From Rhodopirellula sp. P2 (lineage in GTDB: Bacteria > Planctomycetota > Planctomycetia > Pirellulales > Pirellulaceae), in NCBI RefSeq assembly GCF_028768465.1, contig NZ_CP118225.1, positions 434,001-498,000 of the forward strand: a DNA stretch of 64,000 nt, written 5' to 3'. This document shows positions 1-8,705 of this stretch, in pieces. The notes under the pieces are model-generated. The model saw only the letters and a list, made by a program, of their open reading frames with translations. It was not told where the DNA came from and did not search any database. Each line of letters opens with the position of its first letter. Position 1 is the stretch's first letter. A program made the position numbers and the translations under genes.

Positions 1-1
1 C

Positions 2-283
2 TATGACACCAGCGGAAAAGAGATCCGGTCTTTGCTTCAAAAACCGCTGCAACTCGCACCTCTCGCGGCCACCGAGTTCGTCATCCAACGCGATGACAAA
101 ACGGGAGGCAGCGGCGCCAGTTTCCTGGTTGAATGGCAAGCGGGGACGGAGGTCAATCAGCCGATTGTGGAGACCGTGATGGTCGACACCAGCAACACAC
201 AAGGCATCTCATTCACCGCCTCGGCCGTTGCAATCAGCGGGAACCTTCCGGCAACCAAAGGGCTGCCAGAATCGGGGGAATGA
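2..283 (+). CDS. DUF3124 family protein, C-terminal part (5' end outside window)
   Basis: An open frame enters from the left edge and ends at the TGA at 281-283. The visible part starts YDTSGKEIRSLL and contains LAPLAATEFVIQRDD, GGSGASFLVEW and the ending region VMVDTSNTQGISF. This pattern of a proline/leucine strand, a GGSGA-F-VEW core and a GISF strand is what I know of DUF3124, a family of small exported or lipid-anchored proteins of unknown function. The start and any signal peptide lie before base 1, so full length cannot be judged. A TTG at 32 is in frame but would cut the domain. The family assignment rests on motif memory only. Confidence 0.7.
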   Translation, partial: YDTSGKEIRSLLQKPLQLAPLAATEFVIQRDDKTGGSGASFLVEWQAGTEVNQPIVETVMVDTSNTQGISFTASAVAISGNLPATKGLPESGE

Positions 284-518
284 CCCCCCGTTGCTGGATG
301 GGAAAATGCTGGCTGCCTGTCGTTTCGATCGCCCAGCCTTCTTCCCGGAGTGGAGGCTTGGTTTAAGATGTTGTCCCCATTCCCACCACTCCAAGAAACG
401 AGTGATTCGGACAAGCACTGCTGCAGTGCTCACACTGGATTCCACCGCGTTTCGCCCCACCTCCCCATCCGCAACCTGAACCGGTTGCTCACGATGGGCC
501 CAATCGTCGAGGTCATCC

Positions 519-1568
519 ATGAAGCTTCGCTTGCACAGATTGCGATCCGCCTGCCTGGTCATGTTGGCGATCGCCCCCTCCCTCTCGCCCGTCTCAGCGA
601 GCGAGCAAGCGGCGAATCGGGCCCCCGTCAAGCTGATCCTGGACACAGACATGTCGGGCGACTGCGACGACGCAGGAGCACTCGCACTGTTGCATGCCTT
701 GGCTGATCGCGGCGAATGCGAACTCCTGGCTGTGGTCACCAATCGTCGCGATCTGACAAACGCTTCCGCCGCTGCCGTCGATGCGATCAACACGTACTAC
801 GGCCGAGGTGAGATCCCGATCGGCACCGACAAAACGGGGCCGACGGCATTTCAACGATTCAGCCCTTACACCACGGCGTTGCGAGACGAATTCGATCACA
901 ACATGCTCCCTGACTCGGAAGCTGCTGACGCGCTCGACGTGTATCGACAAGCCTTGAGAACCGCAGCGGATCGGAGCGTCACCATTTGCAGTGTTGGAGC
1001 GTTTTCCAATCTCGCTGAATTGATTCGCGAGGAACCCGAACTGATTCGCACCAAAGTCAAAAGCTTGGTGGTGATGGGAGGACATTTCCCACAATCCAAC
1101 CGGCGTGAAGCCAACATTGCCACCCACGTCGAAGCAGCCCGATTGGTGGCGGAGCGTTGGCCAGGCGAAATCATCTGGCACGGTTTCGAAGTGGGCGAAC
1201 GATTGGTGACCGGTGCCAGACTCAAGTCCACTCCCCAAACCAACCCTGTTCGCCGCGCGTATGAACTGCGCCCGATGCCAGGCAACAAGATGTCGATCGA
1301 CGCCGGAAAACCGAGCTACGACCAAGCGGCCGCGCTGTTTGCCGTTCGCGGTGCGGAACCCAAGGTCTGGCAAGTCATCCCAGACGGGCGAGTTGACATC
1401 GACGATCGGGGCATCACTGCTTGGACACCAGGATCACCTCGTGCTCCATCAGCGACTCACTCCTACGTCAAAATTGCCTCCTCTCCCCAGCAATTGGCTC
1501 GCCAGATTGAGAACCTGATGGTTGCCCCTCCCAGGCAATCAGCCCAGTCGGCTGGTTCCGCTGAATAA
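519..1568 (+). CDS. Secreted inosine-uridine-type nucleoside hydrolase
   Basis: This 349-residue protein has an N-terminal signal peptide (residues 1-28, Arg/Lys start then LVMLAIAPSLSPVSA) followed by LILDTDMSGDCDDAGAL, the Asp-rich metal and ribose binding motif of nucleoside hydrolases, which split the N-glycosidic bond of nucleosides. Later pieces fit the fold, for example TICSVGAFSNLAELI and VVMGGHFPQSN. A signal peptide implies a periplasmic enzyme for nucleoside salvage, as is common in planctomycetes. A GAGG at 509-512 sits six bases before the ATG and supports the start. The substrate cannot be told from sequence; some family members have lost catalytic activity, but the Asp cluster here is intact. 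Confidence 0.85.
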   Translation: MKLRLHRLRSACLVMLAIAPSLSPVSASEQAANRAPVKLILDTDMSGDCDDAGALALLHALADRGECELLAVVTNRRDLTNASAAAVDAINTYYGRGEIPIGTDKTGPTAFQRFSPYTTALRDEFDHNMLPDSEAADALDVYRQALRTAADRSVTICSVGAFSNLAELIREEPELIRTKVKSLVVMGGHFPQSNRREANIATHVEAARLVAERWPGEIIWHGFEVGERLVTGARLKSTPQTNPVRRAYELRPMPGNKMSIDAGKPSYDQAAALFAVRGAEPKVWQVIPDGRVDIDDRGITAWTPGSPRAPSATHSYVKIASSPQQLARQIENLMVAPPRQSAQSAGSAE

Positions 1569-1892
1569 ATCGACGGGGCTTTCGACTGGCGAGTGGTTGC
1601 CCGCGAACACGTTTCTCGGCTCGTGGACGCGTAAATTCTCGGTGAACAATCCCTCGGTTTACCGCCTTTTGAGCAGGTGAGCTCATTATTCACCTGCGAA
1701 AACGATCTCATTTCCTTCAAGCTGTGCGGCGTGTCATTTCTGGCATCGCCACAAGGGACGGTTGATCGATTTGAATTCGCCTCCCATAACCTACTCAGCC
1801 CGCAGCAGGCTCCCCTGGAACGAGCGATTGCGAATCCCACGGGCGCTCTCATCCCTTGAGCCATCGCTCTGCACACCACACGGTTCCCCCCC
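1569..1892 (+). other. Intergenic spacer with two small hairpins
   Basis: There is no convincing gene in these 324 bases. Two inverted repeats are visible: a 7-base pair of arms at 1641-1647 and 1657-1663 with one G-T pair, and a perfect 8-base pair at 1673-1680 and 1690-1697 (GCAGGTGA / TCACCTGC) with a 9-base loop. Neither is followed by a T run, so they are poor intrinsic terminators. They could be RNA processing or regulatory elements between the hydrolase and transporter genes. Confidence 0.4.
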
Positions 1893-3077
1893 ATGAGTTT
1901 TTCGAACGAGAGCGCGGTGGAACACGCTCTGGACGAAGCGGTGTCCGATGAAATGACCACCGCGGGCAACCACACACCCATCCTCCAGTGGATATCGGTT
2001 GCTGTGCTGGTCTACTTTTTGATCTGTGCGGTGGGATTGATCGGCACCGGGTTCAAGACAGCGACCGGAAACGAAGCCAAAGAGATGTTTGCGTTTGCGA
2101 CCAATCCTTTCGCAGGCCTGGTTGTCGGCACGGTCGCGACGGCGTTGATCCAGTCCTCCTCGACAGTCACATCCATCATCGTCGGGTTGGTTGCCGGCGG
2201 ATTGCCCGTCTCCGTCGCGGTTCCGATGGTGATGGGAGCCAACATTGGCACCTCGATCACAAACACGATCGTGTCACTCGGCCACGTTCGCGAGAAGAAG
2301 GAGTTTGCTCGCGCCTTTGCCGCAGCAACGGTTCACGACTTCTTCAACCTGCTGTCGGTGGTGATCTTTCTGCCGCTGGAAATGATGTTTGGATTTCTGG
2401 AGAGACTGGGCAGCATCTTGGCCGGTCTGTTCGTGGTCGAGAACGCATCGATGAAGGGACTGAACTTCGTCAAAGCCTCCACCGCCCCAGTCGTGGAAAG
2501 CGCCAAGCACTCGGTCGAAAGCCTGTCCGACGGACTGGGTGGTTTGATCTTGATCGTGGTCGGCATCGTGATGATCTTCCTAACAATTCACTATGTCGGC
2601 AAACTACTCAAACAATTGATGGCTGGGCGTGCCAAAGAGATCATGCACGCTGCGATTGGCAAAGGTCCTCTTTCGGGGATCGCATCAGGAACACTCGTCA
2701 CCGTGCTCGTTCAATCCTCTTCCACCACCACTTCGTTGATGGTCCCGCTGGCCGGCTCCGGTGCGTTTGGATTGAAGCAGATCTACCCGTTCACACTGGG
2801 TGCCAACATTGGCACCTGCATCACAGCACTGCTGGCGGCGACCGCCGCGGATGGCAACCAAGCGGCAGCGTTGCAAATCGCTTTCATTCACTTGACTTAC
2901 AACGTGCTGGGAGTCCTGGTGATCTACGGGGTCCCGTTCCTTCGCTATCTACCGGTTCGCGCCGCCGAATGGCTGGGCGCGACCGCCGCGGACAACAAGC
3001 TGATTGCGTTGGGCTACATCGTTGGTGTGTTCTTTCTCATCCCCGGACTTTGCCTGGGCATCTCCGGCATACTTTGA
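1893..3077 (+). CDS. Na+/Pi cotransporter (NptA/PNaS family)
   Basis: A 394-residue integral membrane protein with the two inverted-topology repeats of the type II Na/phosphate symporters. Each repeat carries the QSSS signature: ATALIQSSSTVTSII followed by MGANIGTSITNTIVSL, and VTVLVQSSSTTTSLMV followed by LGANIGTCITALLAA. Family knowledge says these segments form the phosphate and sodium site, so this is inner-membrane uptake (or export) of phosphate. It lacks the C-terminal PhoU domain found in many bacterial homologues. The stop is followed after 11 bases by the GTG of a small coiled-coil gene, so the two are probably cotranscribed. No strong ribosome binding site precedes the ATG. Confidence 0.9.
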   Translation: MSFSNESAVEHALDEAVSDEMTTAGNHTPILQWISVAVLVYFLICAVGLIGTGFKTATGNEAKEMFAFATNPFAGLVVGTVATALIQSSSTVTSIIVGLVAGGLPVSVAVPMVMGANIGTSITNTIVSLGHVREKKEFARAFAAATVHDFFNLLSVVIFLPLEMMFGFLERLGSILAGLFVVENASMKGLNFVKASTAPVVESAKHSVESLSDGLGGLILIVVGIVMIFLTIHYVGKLLKQLMAGRAKEIMHAAIGKGPLSGIASGTLVTVLVQSSSTTTSLMVPLAGSGAFGLKQIYPFTLGANIGTCITALLAATAADGNQAAALQIAFIHLTYNVLGVLVIYGVPFLRYLPVRAAEWLGATAADNKLIALGYIVGVFFLIPGLCLGISGIL

Positions 3078-3088
3078 AAGGAACCTCG

Positions 3089-3313
3089 GTGACAGAATTC
3101 AAACACTACTCGACACAGACGATCCGCAACCTAATCGAGGACACCGAAACGACGCTGAATCAACTGAAAGCAGAAATGCAACGTCGTGAAGAAGCTGAAC
3201 AAGAGGTCCAGATCGAAGGTCTCGAAAAACACCTGAAGAATGCCGAGTTCTCGTTGCAATCGATTCGCGAATTCTTGGCGTTCCTGGTGGAAGAACACCG
3301 CCAGGAGAAATGA
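3089..3313 (+). CDS. Small coiled-coil protein downstream of the Na/Pi transporter
   Basis: A 74-residue protein starting at GTG 3089, preceded by AAAGGA at 3077-3082. The sequence is highly charged and helical (TIRNLIEDTETTLNQLKAEM then EEAEQEVQIEGLEKHLKNAE), as expected of a coiled coil. It has no signal peptide or membrane span. The 11-base spacing from the transporter stop suggests cotranscription. The transporter lacks the PhoU domain that many homologues have, and PhoU is also helical, so a regulatory partner role is a possibility, but this is speculation. I do not recognise the family. Confidence 0.7.
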   Translation: MTEFKHYSTQTIRNLIEDTETTLNQLKAEMQRREEAEQEVQIEGLEKHLKNAEFSLQSIREFLAFLVEEHRQEK

Positions 3314-3429
3314 CTTCCTCGATCGACTCCCGCAACACGGCAGTCAAACAAAAAACTCGAACCGACTTCAAATGAAATCGATCCGAGCCAGCTGGAATGG
3401 ACTCCAGGACATGTTGAGTTCCGTGACGA

Positions 3430-4362
3430 CTAGCGTGCAGGCTTGTCCGCGCGATCAGGTCGGTCAGCACGATCGGGACGGTCAGCACGATCGGGACGGT
3501 CAGCGCGTTCAGGTCGATCTGGGCGTGAAGGACGCTCAGCGCCTTCAGGATGATCGCCACGACGATGCTCGTGTCCTTCGGACGAGTGCGGTCGTTGCCC
3601 CGGCCCACGACGCATGGCTTGCAGTTGCTCTTCGCTCAGGATCTCTTTGAGCTCCGCGTCCACTTTGGCTTGCAACTTGGCAATCGCTTCGCGTTGCTCG
3701 TCGTTCAGGCCCATGTGGTCTTGCACGAACGCCGGCAAGACTTTGCCGATTTCTGGAGGTCCGCCCGGTCCACGATGACCTTGCGTCTCACCGTCGCGCG
3801 GTGGTCCTCCGGCACCTTGTCCCGGTCCGTGTCCATGCTCTCCCTCGCCGCGGGGTCCACGATCGCCTCCTCCACGCGGGCCGCGGTCGCCCTCGCCACG
3901 AGGTCCGCGATCGCCATCAGCATCCATGGGGCCTCGTCGAGGACCGTCTTCCCGGCCACGACCTTCACCTCGCGGTCCACGTTCTCCTTCACCACGCGGG
4001 CCGCGGTCACCTTCGCCCCGCGGGCCACGGTCTCGTTCCCCGCGGGGTCCACGTTCACCATCGCCACGTTGGCGACGGCTGATCATCGCTTCGAGTTCAT
4101 CACGAGTCACGACGCCGTCTTCATTTTTGTCGGCTCGTGTGAACAGAGACTTCAACTGCGAATCACCGACCTCCTCTGTGGTCAGCTTGCCGTCTTCGTC
4201 TTTGTCCAATCGCATCACGCGATCAATGGGAGAGCGTTGTGCTCGCTCGGCACCGGGACGCCCCGGACCACGGCCTTCGCGATCGCCGGGCGGTTGGGCC
4301 ACCGCGGTACACATGCCAGCACAGGTCAGAAAAACGAACGAAAATTGGGTCAATGCCTTCAT
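3430..4362 (-). CDS. Secreted EF-hand protein with Arg/Gly/Pro and RADRPD repeats
   Basis: A 310-residue protein. The ATG at 4362 was chosen because GGAGG lies eight bases upstream and it gives a clean signal peptide (residues 1-23, ending AVAQ). Two EF-hand loops follow at D53-E64 (DKDEDGKLTTEE) and D78-E89 (DKNEDGVVTRDE), each with acidic residues at the canonical calcium positions. Then comes a long low-complexity tract of DRGPRGEG-type repeats (about residues 95-185), a helical segment with LNDEQREAIAKLQ and LSEEQLQAMRRG, and a tail of tandem RPDRAD hexapeptides. Related Gly/Pro/Arg tracts occur in the CotH protein and the Ser/Thr kinase of this window. The function is unknown; calcium binding outside the cytoplasm is inferred. 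Confidence 0.85.
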   Translation of the reverse strand: MKALTQFSFVFLTCAGMCTAVAQPPGDREGRGPGRPGAERAQRSPIDRVMRLDKDEDGKLTTEEVGDSQLKSLFTRADKNEDGVVTRDELEAMISRRQRGDGERGPRGERDRGPRGEGDRGPRGEGERGPRGEGRGREDGPRRGPMDADGDRGPRGEGDRGPRGGGDRGPRGEGEHGHGPGQGAGGPPRDGETQGHRGPGGPPEIGKVLPAFVQDHMGLNDEQREAIAKLQAKVDAELKEILSEEQLQAMRRGPGQRPHSSEGHEHRRGDHPEGAERPSRPDRPERADRPDRADRPDRADRPDRADKPAR

Positions 4363-4561
4363 CGCAGAGGCCTCCAGTGGTGTGGGGTTAAGTCGCAGGA
4401 CTGCGATCAAACTCTCGATCACATGCTGCTAAAGAGTCAGTTGCGACTCCTCCCAACAACCGCCAAACAAAACTTTGATTTTGAGACGAAACGCCGCGAC
4501 TGGCTGGTTTGGCTGCCGGTCATTCCCCGGAAGAGTTGAGGTCGGGCGTTCCAAAGCAATC

Positions 4562-5581
4562 TCAATACTCGCCTTGGATGACCTCTCGGCCGGCTCGAGT
4601 TCCCAAGGCGTGCCAGATCGAGAGCTCCACTGACTCAGTGACGGAAGTGACACTCCCGTCCACTTTGGCGACTTGCACCAATCCCACGTGATAGCTGCGA
4701 GACGTGATCATCGCGTAGGTCGGGCTTCCACTTTGGCCGTTCTTGCCCTCTTGCCACGAACTGAAATCCATTTCCTCGTAAACCTGCCCACCGGTCTCGA
4801 AATGCACCTCACTGTTGGGTGGCAAAGTCACTGTGAATCCGGTGTGGTGAACGCGCCCATCAGGCCACTCCGTATGCCCCGTGTTTTTGAACTGAGCACC
4901 GCTGGCGACAACCAATTCAGCTTCCGCCTGATTGGCGGGGATGGCCGTGTCGGCTGGCCCACCGTTGCGCTGATAGGGCGTCCAAGCTTTCACCTCCCCG
5001 GTCAGCAACGTGTGGCTGCTTCCGTCCAAGCAATCCCGAAAGCTGTAGAACTGGTTGGGAGCGAACATCCCGTCACCCGCTTTCTGAGTCGTGGGGTCGA
5101 ACACAAACCATCGGCCAAAATTGAATCCGTAAGTGGTTGGATACAGGGTCGGCCGGCCATCGCTGAACGTGCGTTCTTGATCCGTTCCCGGATCACTCGG
5201 ACAGGCGTAAGTTGGAATCTTCAGACCGTCGATGGCAGCTTGATTGTCCCAGGCCAACGAGAGATCAACGTTTTCGAAAACATTGCCTTGTTCCAGAAAT
5301 GGCAAAATCCGCCCGTGCACTCCCCAAGAACCATTGTTGCCGGTTGAAGTCACGCTCAGATCGACCAACGCCGAAGGAGGAAATCGCTTGTAGGCACTTT
5401 GGTAGTTGTGGACGGATAACGCGATCTGTTTCAGATTGTTGCTGCACTGCATCCGACGAGCGGCTTCCCGAGCGGACTGCACGGCTGGCAGCAGCAGACC
5501 GACCAACACGCCGATGATCGCAATGACCACCAACAATTCAACCAGTGTGAATGCGGAGCGAGCTGCAGAACGATTCTTCAT
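4562..5581 (-). CDS. DUF1559 prepilin-like secreted protein (copy 1)
   Basis: A 339-residue protein with a class III prepilin leader at the N terminus: [20 protein letters not shown] then [20 protein letters not shown]. The DUF1559 body follows, and the C terminus carries the H-X9-DG signature (RSYHVGLVQVAKVDGSV). The start at 5581 has AAGGAA seven bases upstream. Planctomycetes carry dozens of DUF1559 proteins; they look like pseudopilins fused to a beta-rich globular domain and are thought to be exported, but their job is not established. The second copy in this window is at 13021-14121 on the other strand. No pilus assembly genes are nearby. Confidence 0.9.
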   Translation of the reverse strand: MKNRSAARSAFTLVELLVVIAIIGVLVGLLLPAVQSAREAARRMQCSNNLKQIALSVHNYQSAYKRFPPSALVDLSVTSTGNNGSWGVHGRILPFLEQGNVFENVDLSLAWDNQAAIDGLKIPTYACPSDPGTDQERTFSDGRPTLYPTTYGFNFGRWFVFDPTTQKAGDGMFAPNQFYSFRDCLDGSSHTLLTGEVKAWTPYQRNGGPADTAIPANQAEAELVVASGAQFKNTGHTEWPDGRVHHTGFTVTLPPNSEVHFETGGQVYEEMDFSSWQEGKNGQSGSPTYAMITSRSYHVGLVQVAKVDGSVTSVTESVELSIWHALGTRAGREVIQGEY

Positions 5582-5806
5582 CGAGCGATTCCTTCGTGGG
5601 GAGAGCCTCATCCCAGAGGCCCCCGAATGGCGATTGCGTGCGGGTCAATCAGGTTCAGAACGAAAAACTTAAAAGCACTCGCTGTGCCACTCACCCAAAG
5701 TGTGTGAAAACACCACCATGATGATCCGAATGCCTTGTTTCAGCCAATGCCGCGGCGGGTCTTTCGCCACCGGCGGCGGATTTTTCGTCTCGGACATCCA
5801 AATAGA

Positions 5807-7231
5807 ATGAGTCCCGTGACATCTCCTCCCCTCCGATCGCTGCGACTTCGCCTGCTCACCCCCATCATCGCCACCGCGCTGATGGCCGCGGTGCTGGTGG
5901 CGATCGCTTCGTATTGGCTGGGAAGCCAGCGGGCGATGAAGGATCTGGAGCAACGGTTCTCCGCGATCCAATCGACACTCTCCGATTCCAACTTCCCGCT
6001 CAACTCGATGGTCTTGGAATCTCTTGCGGATCTGACCCGCACACAACTGGTTGGGTTGAGTGACAGCGGTCGCATCACGTCGTCCACGCTTCGACTGGAC
6101 GAAGCCGCCCGAACATCGTTCCGTGACTACATGGAGAGCCAATGCCCGCTTCCAGAGTCGCTGATCCCCAACGACGATCAGCTCCGCTTTCGGGTCTTCG
6201 CCTTTCGAACCGTCGGCAGTCAACTCCGTCAGGACCGAGTTGCGGCGGTTGCGGTTCTGTTTGAAGACGAACAGTTCAACGTCAATCGTCGGCAAGCCGC
6301 GATCCTTCCGCTCGCCACCGGGTTGTCGACGATTGTCGCTCTCAGCTCGTTGACGTTCTGGCTGACGTCGCGGTTGATTCGCCGAATCAGCAAACTGCAA
6401 CGTCGAGTCGAAGCGGTGGCCAACGGCGACTTTGATTCGGCCGTCTCGGACGACGTCCGCGATGAAGAAGTGCCCGACGAAATTGGGCGTCTGGGCGGAG
6501 CGGTTGACTCAATGGCTCAACAACTCAAACAACTTTGGAATCAAATCAATCGCCAGCAAAGCGAAAAGCTGCTGCACCAAATCGCTGGCGGCATGGCGCA
6601 TCAACTGCGAAACAGCTTGACCGGGGCTCGCATGGCCGTGGAACTGCACGCACAAGAATGCCAAGCCACCGATGACGAAGGCATCCGCGTTGCAATCCAC
6701 CAAATCGAGTTGTCTGAAGATTACGTTCGTCGATTGCTGCTGGTCGCCTCCGGACGCCAAGACGAAGATCGCCCGACCGAGGTGCAAACCTGCTTCGATG
6801 ACGTCCGTACCAGCCTTTCTCCGATTGCGAAACATTTGCGAGTGAACATGCAGTGGGATCTGGACGATGACCTTCGGCAACGGAGAATCCAAGATGGCCC
6901 GACATGGGTGGCGGCGGTGACCAACTTGATTCACAACGCGATTCAGGCAGGTGACGAAGTCGACGTTTCCCTGCAACAACTGCACGAGAACATCCTTCGA
7001 GTCACCGTCGCTGACAACGGTGCCGGAGTTCCCGAGGAAGTGGCTGGCACTCTCTTCGAACCCTTCGTGACTTCCAAACCTGAAGGCATGGGGTTGGGGC
7101 TTCCCGTCGTTCAGCGATCCGCCGAGTACTTGGGCGGGTCGGTGCGATGGCGACGTGAAAACGAACGAACCATTTTTGAGTTGGACACGCAATTGCTTGG
7201 AACGTGTGCCCACCAAGACGAACCACAGTGA
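5807..7231 (+). CDS. HAMP-domain sensor histidine kinase of a two-component pair
   Basis: A 474-residue membrane kinase. After a first membrane segment (about residues 18-38, IIATALMAAVLVAIASYWLG) comes a periplasmic sensor region, a second span (LPLATGLSTIVALSSLTFWL), a HAMP linker with LQRRVEAVANGDFDSAV, and an H-box GGMAHQLRNSLTGARMAVEL with phospho-acceptor H265. The ATP-binding end shows DNGAGVPEEVAGTLFEPF and GLGLPVVQ. This is the NtrB-like architecture that pairs with sigma-54 activators, and such a regulator starts five bases after the stop. The ATG at 5807 was chosen over an upstream ATG at 5735 because it places the first span close to the N terminus; no clear ribosome binding site supports either. 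Confidence 0.87.
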   Translation: MSPVTSPPLRSLRLRLLTPIIATALMAAVLVAIASYWLGSQRAMKDLEQRFSAIQSTLSDSNFPLNSMVLESLADLTRTQLVGLSDSGRITSSTLRLDEAARTSFRDYMESQCPLPESLIPNDDQLRFRVFAFRTVGSQLRQDRVAAVAVLFEDEQFNVNRRQAAILPLATGLSTIVALSSLTFWLTSRLIRRISKLQRRVEAVANGDFDSAVSDDVRDEEVPDEIGRLGGAVDSMAQQLKQLWNQINRQQSEKLLHQIAGGMAHQLRNSLTGARMAVELHAQECQATDDEGIRVAIHQIELSEDYVRRLLLVASGRQDEDRPTEVQTCFDDVRTSLSPIAKHLRVNMQWDLDDDLRQRRIQDGPTWVAAVTNLIHNAIQAGDEVDVSLQQLHENILRVTVADNGAGVPEEVAGTLFEPFVTSKPEGMGLGLPVVQRSAEYLGGSVRWRRENERTIFELDTQLLGTCAHQDEPQ

Positions 7232-7236
7232 TTGAA

Positions 7237-8649
7237 ATGACCACAGCACAAACCATCCTCGTTGTTGATGACGAACCGTCCATTTGCTGGGCACTGGAAA
7301 AGATGCTCACCAGCGAAGGGCATCAGGTCATCACGGGTTCCAGCGCCGAGGAAGGCTTGCGGCTGGCATCCCAAAACGACATTTCGATGGTGATCCTCGA
7401 TGTGCGTCTTCCCAAAGAAGATGGCATCTCGGCATTGCCAAAATTCTTGGAAGCGACTGACAACGCTCCGGTCATCATCATCACCGCCTTCGGTGACTTA
7501 GAAACCGCCGTGGCAGCGGTCAAGAATGGAGCCACGGACTACCTGACCAAACCATTCAAACTGGAAGACGCCCTGCGGACCTGCCGCACTGCACTGCAAA
7601 AATCGTCCCGGCGAACCGCCCCCGCCGCGACTCAGCCGATGGACATCGATCCATCGGTGTTGGTTGGCACGTCGCCCGCGATGCAGCAAGTTTTCCGGCA
7701 GATCGCCTTGGTCGCCGACAGCGATCTGTCCGTGCTGATCACAGGTGAAACCGGCACAGGGAAGGAACTCGTCGCCGCAGCGATCCATCGCCACAGTCGC
7801 CGCGCCGACGGACCCTACATCCCGATCGCCCCCGTTGCACTGAATCCCGATTTGATCGAAAGCGAACTGTTTGGTCACGTCAAAGGAGCCTTCACCGGCG
7901 CCAGCGACGACCGCGCTGGATTGTTCGAACGCGCCGAAGGCGGAACCGTGTTGCTGGATGAAATCGGCGACTTGCCACTGGGCACGCAGGTCAAGCTGCT
8001 ACGCGTGCTCGAACAAGGTCAGTACTGCCGCGTGGGCGACGTCAAACCGCGAACCGCCAACGTTCGCATCCTCGCCGCCACAAACAGTGACCTGCACGAA
8101 GACGTCGCCACCAACGCGTTTCGCGAAGATTTGTTTCACCGACTGACTGGCGTGCAGATTCATCTTCCGCCGTTGAGAGATCGTGTGGAAGACATTGGCC
8201 CGCTTTGCCGTCATTTCCTCTCGGCGATGAAATACGCCGACATCGATTCCGCGGTGGATCACGAGTTACTCGAACAGCTTCATTCGCGACCCTGGCACGG
8301 CAACATCCGAGAACTGAAGAACGCGGTGGGGCACGCCGCCGTGGTCAGTCGAGGCCGCAAACTCACGATCGATGATTTCCCTGCCCCCAAACCCGGACGG
8401 GAAACGCAAACGACATCCCCCGTTTTGGCCATGGAAAAATCCATTCGAATCTGGTCCGAGAACGCAATCGAGGCCCACCCTGACTCGATGACCTTGCACA
8501 GTGATTTCCTTGCCGCCACGGAACCGACGCTATTGCGAACGGTGATGAAGCACACCGGAGGCAACCGCGCCAAGGCGGCTGAACTGTTGGGCATCCATCG
8601 CGGCACGCTCCGTGATCGCATGAAAGCCTACGGCATCGACGACCAGTGA
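7237..8649 (+). CDS. NtrC-type sigma-54-dependent response regulator
   Basis: A 470-residue protein with three domains. The receiver domain (residues 5-120) has the acidic pocket D11-D12, phospho-acceptor D55 (VILDVRLP) and K in LTKPF. The AAA+ domain (about 140-380) has Walker A GETGTGKE at 170-177 and the sigma-54 contact loop GAFTGA at 217-222, followed by [12 protein letters not shown]. The C terminus has a Fis-type helix-turn-helix ([20 protein letters not shown]). It activates sigma-54 promoters when phosphorylated, presumably by the kinase five bases upstream. I found no clear -24/-12 promoter in the nearby intergenic regions, so targets are unknown. The ATG at 7237 places the receiver domain directly at the N terminus. 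Confidence 0.93.
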   Translation: MTTAQTILVVDDEPSICWALEKMLTSEGHQVITGSSAEEGLRLASQNDISMVILDVRLPKEDGISALPKFLEATDNAPVIIITAFGDLETAVAAVKNGATDYLTKPFKLEDALRTCRTALQKSSRRTAPAATQPMDIDPSVLVGTSPAMQQVFRQIALVADSDLSVLITGETGTGKELVAAAIHRHSRRADGPYIPIAPVALNPDLIESELFGHVKGAFTGASDDRAGLFERAEGGTVLLDEIGDLPLGTQVKLLRVLEQGQYCRVGDVKPRTANVRILAATNSDLHEDVATNAFREDLFHRLTGVQIHLPPLRDRVEDIGPLCRHFLSAMKYADIDSAVDHELLEQLHSRPWHGNIRELKNAVGHAAVVSRGRKLTIDDFPAPKPGRETQTTSPVLAMEKSIRIWSENAIEAHPDSMTLHSDFLAATEPTLLRTVMKHTGGNRAKAAELLGIHRGTLRDRMKAYGIDDQ

Positions 8650-8705
8650 AGTCAATGGCCAGCGAAGTCAACGGCGCGAAGCAACGACCAAGCAAAGCGG
8701 ATCGT

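Noticed and set aside
3550-4539. Long open frame on the plus strand opposite the EF-hand repeat gene
   Set aside because: It mirrors the repetitive GC-rich codons of the minus-strand gene, has no start signal, domain or signal peptide, and the minus-strand product has clear EF-hands.
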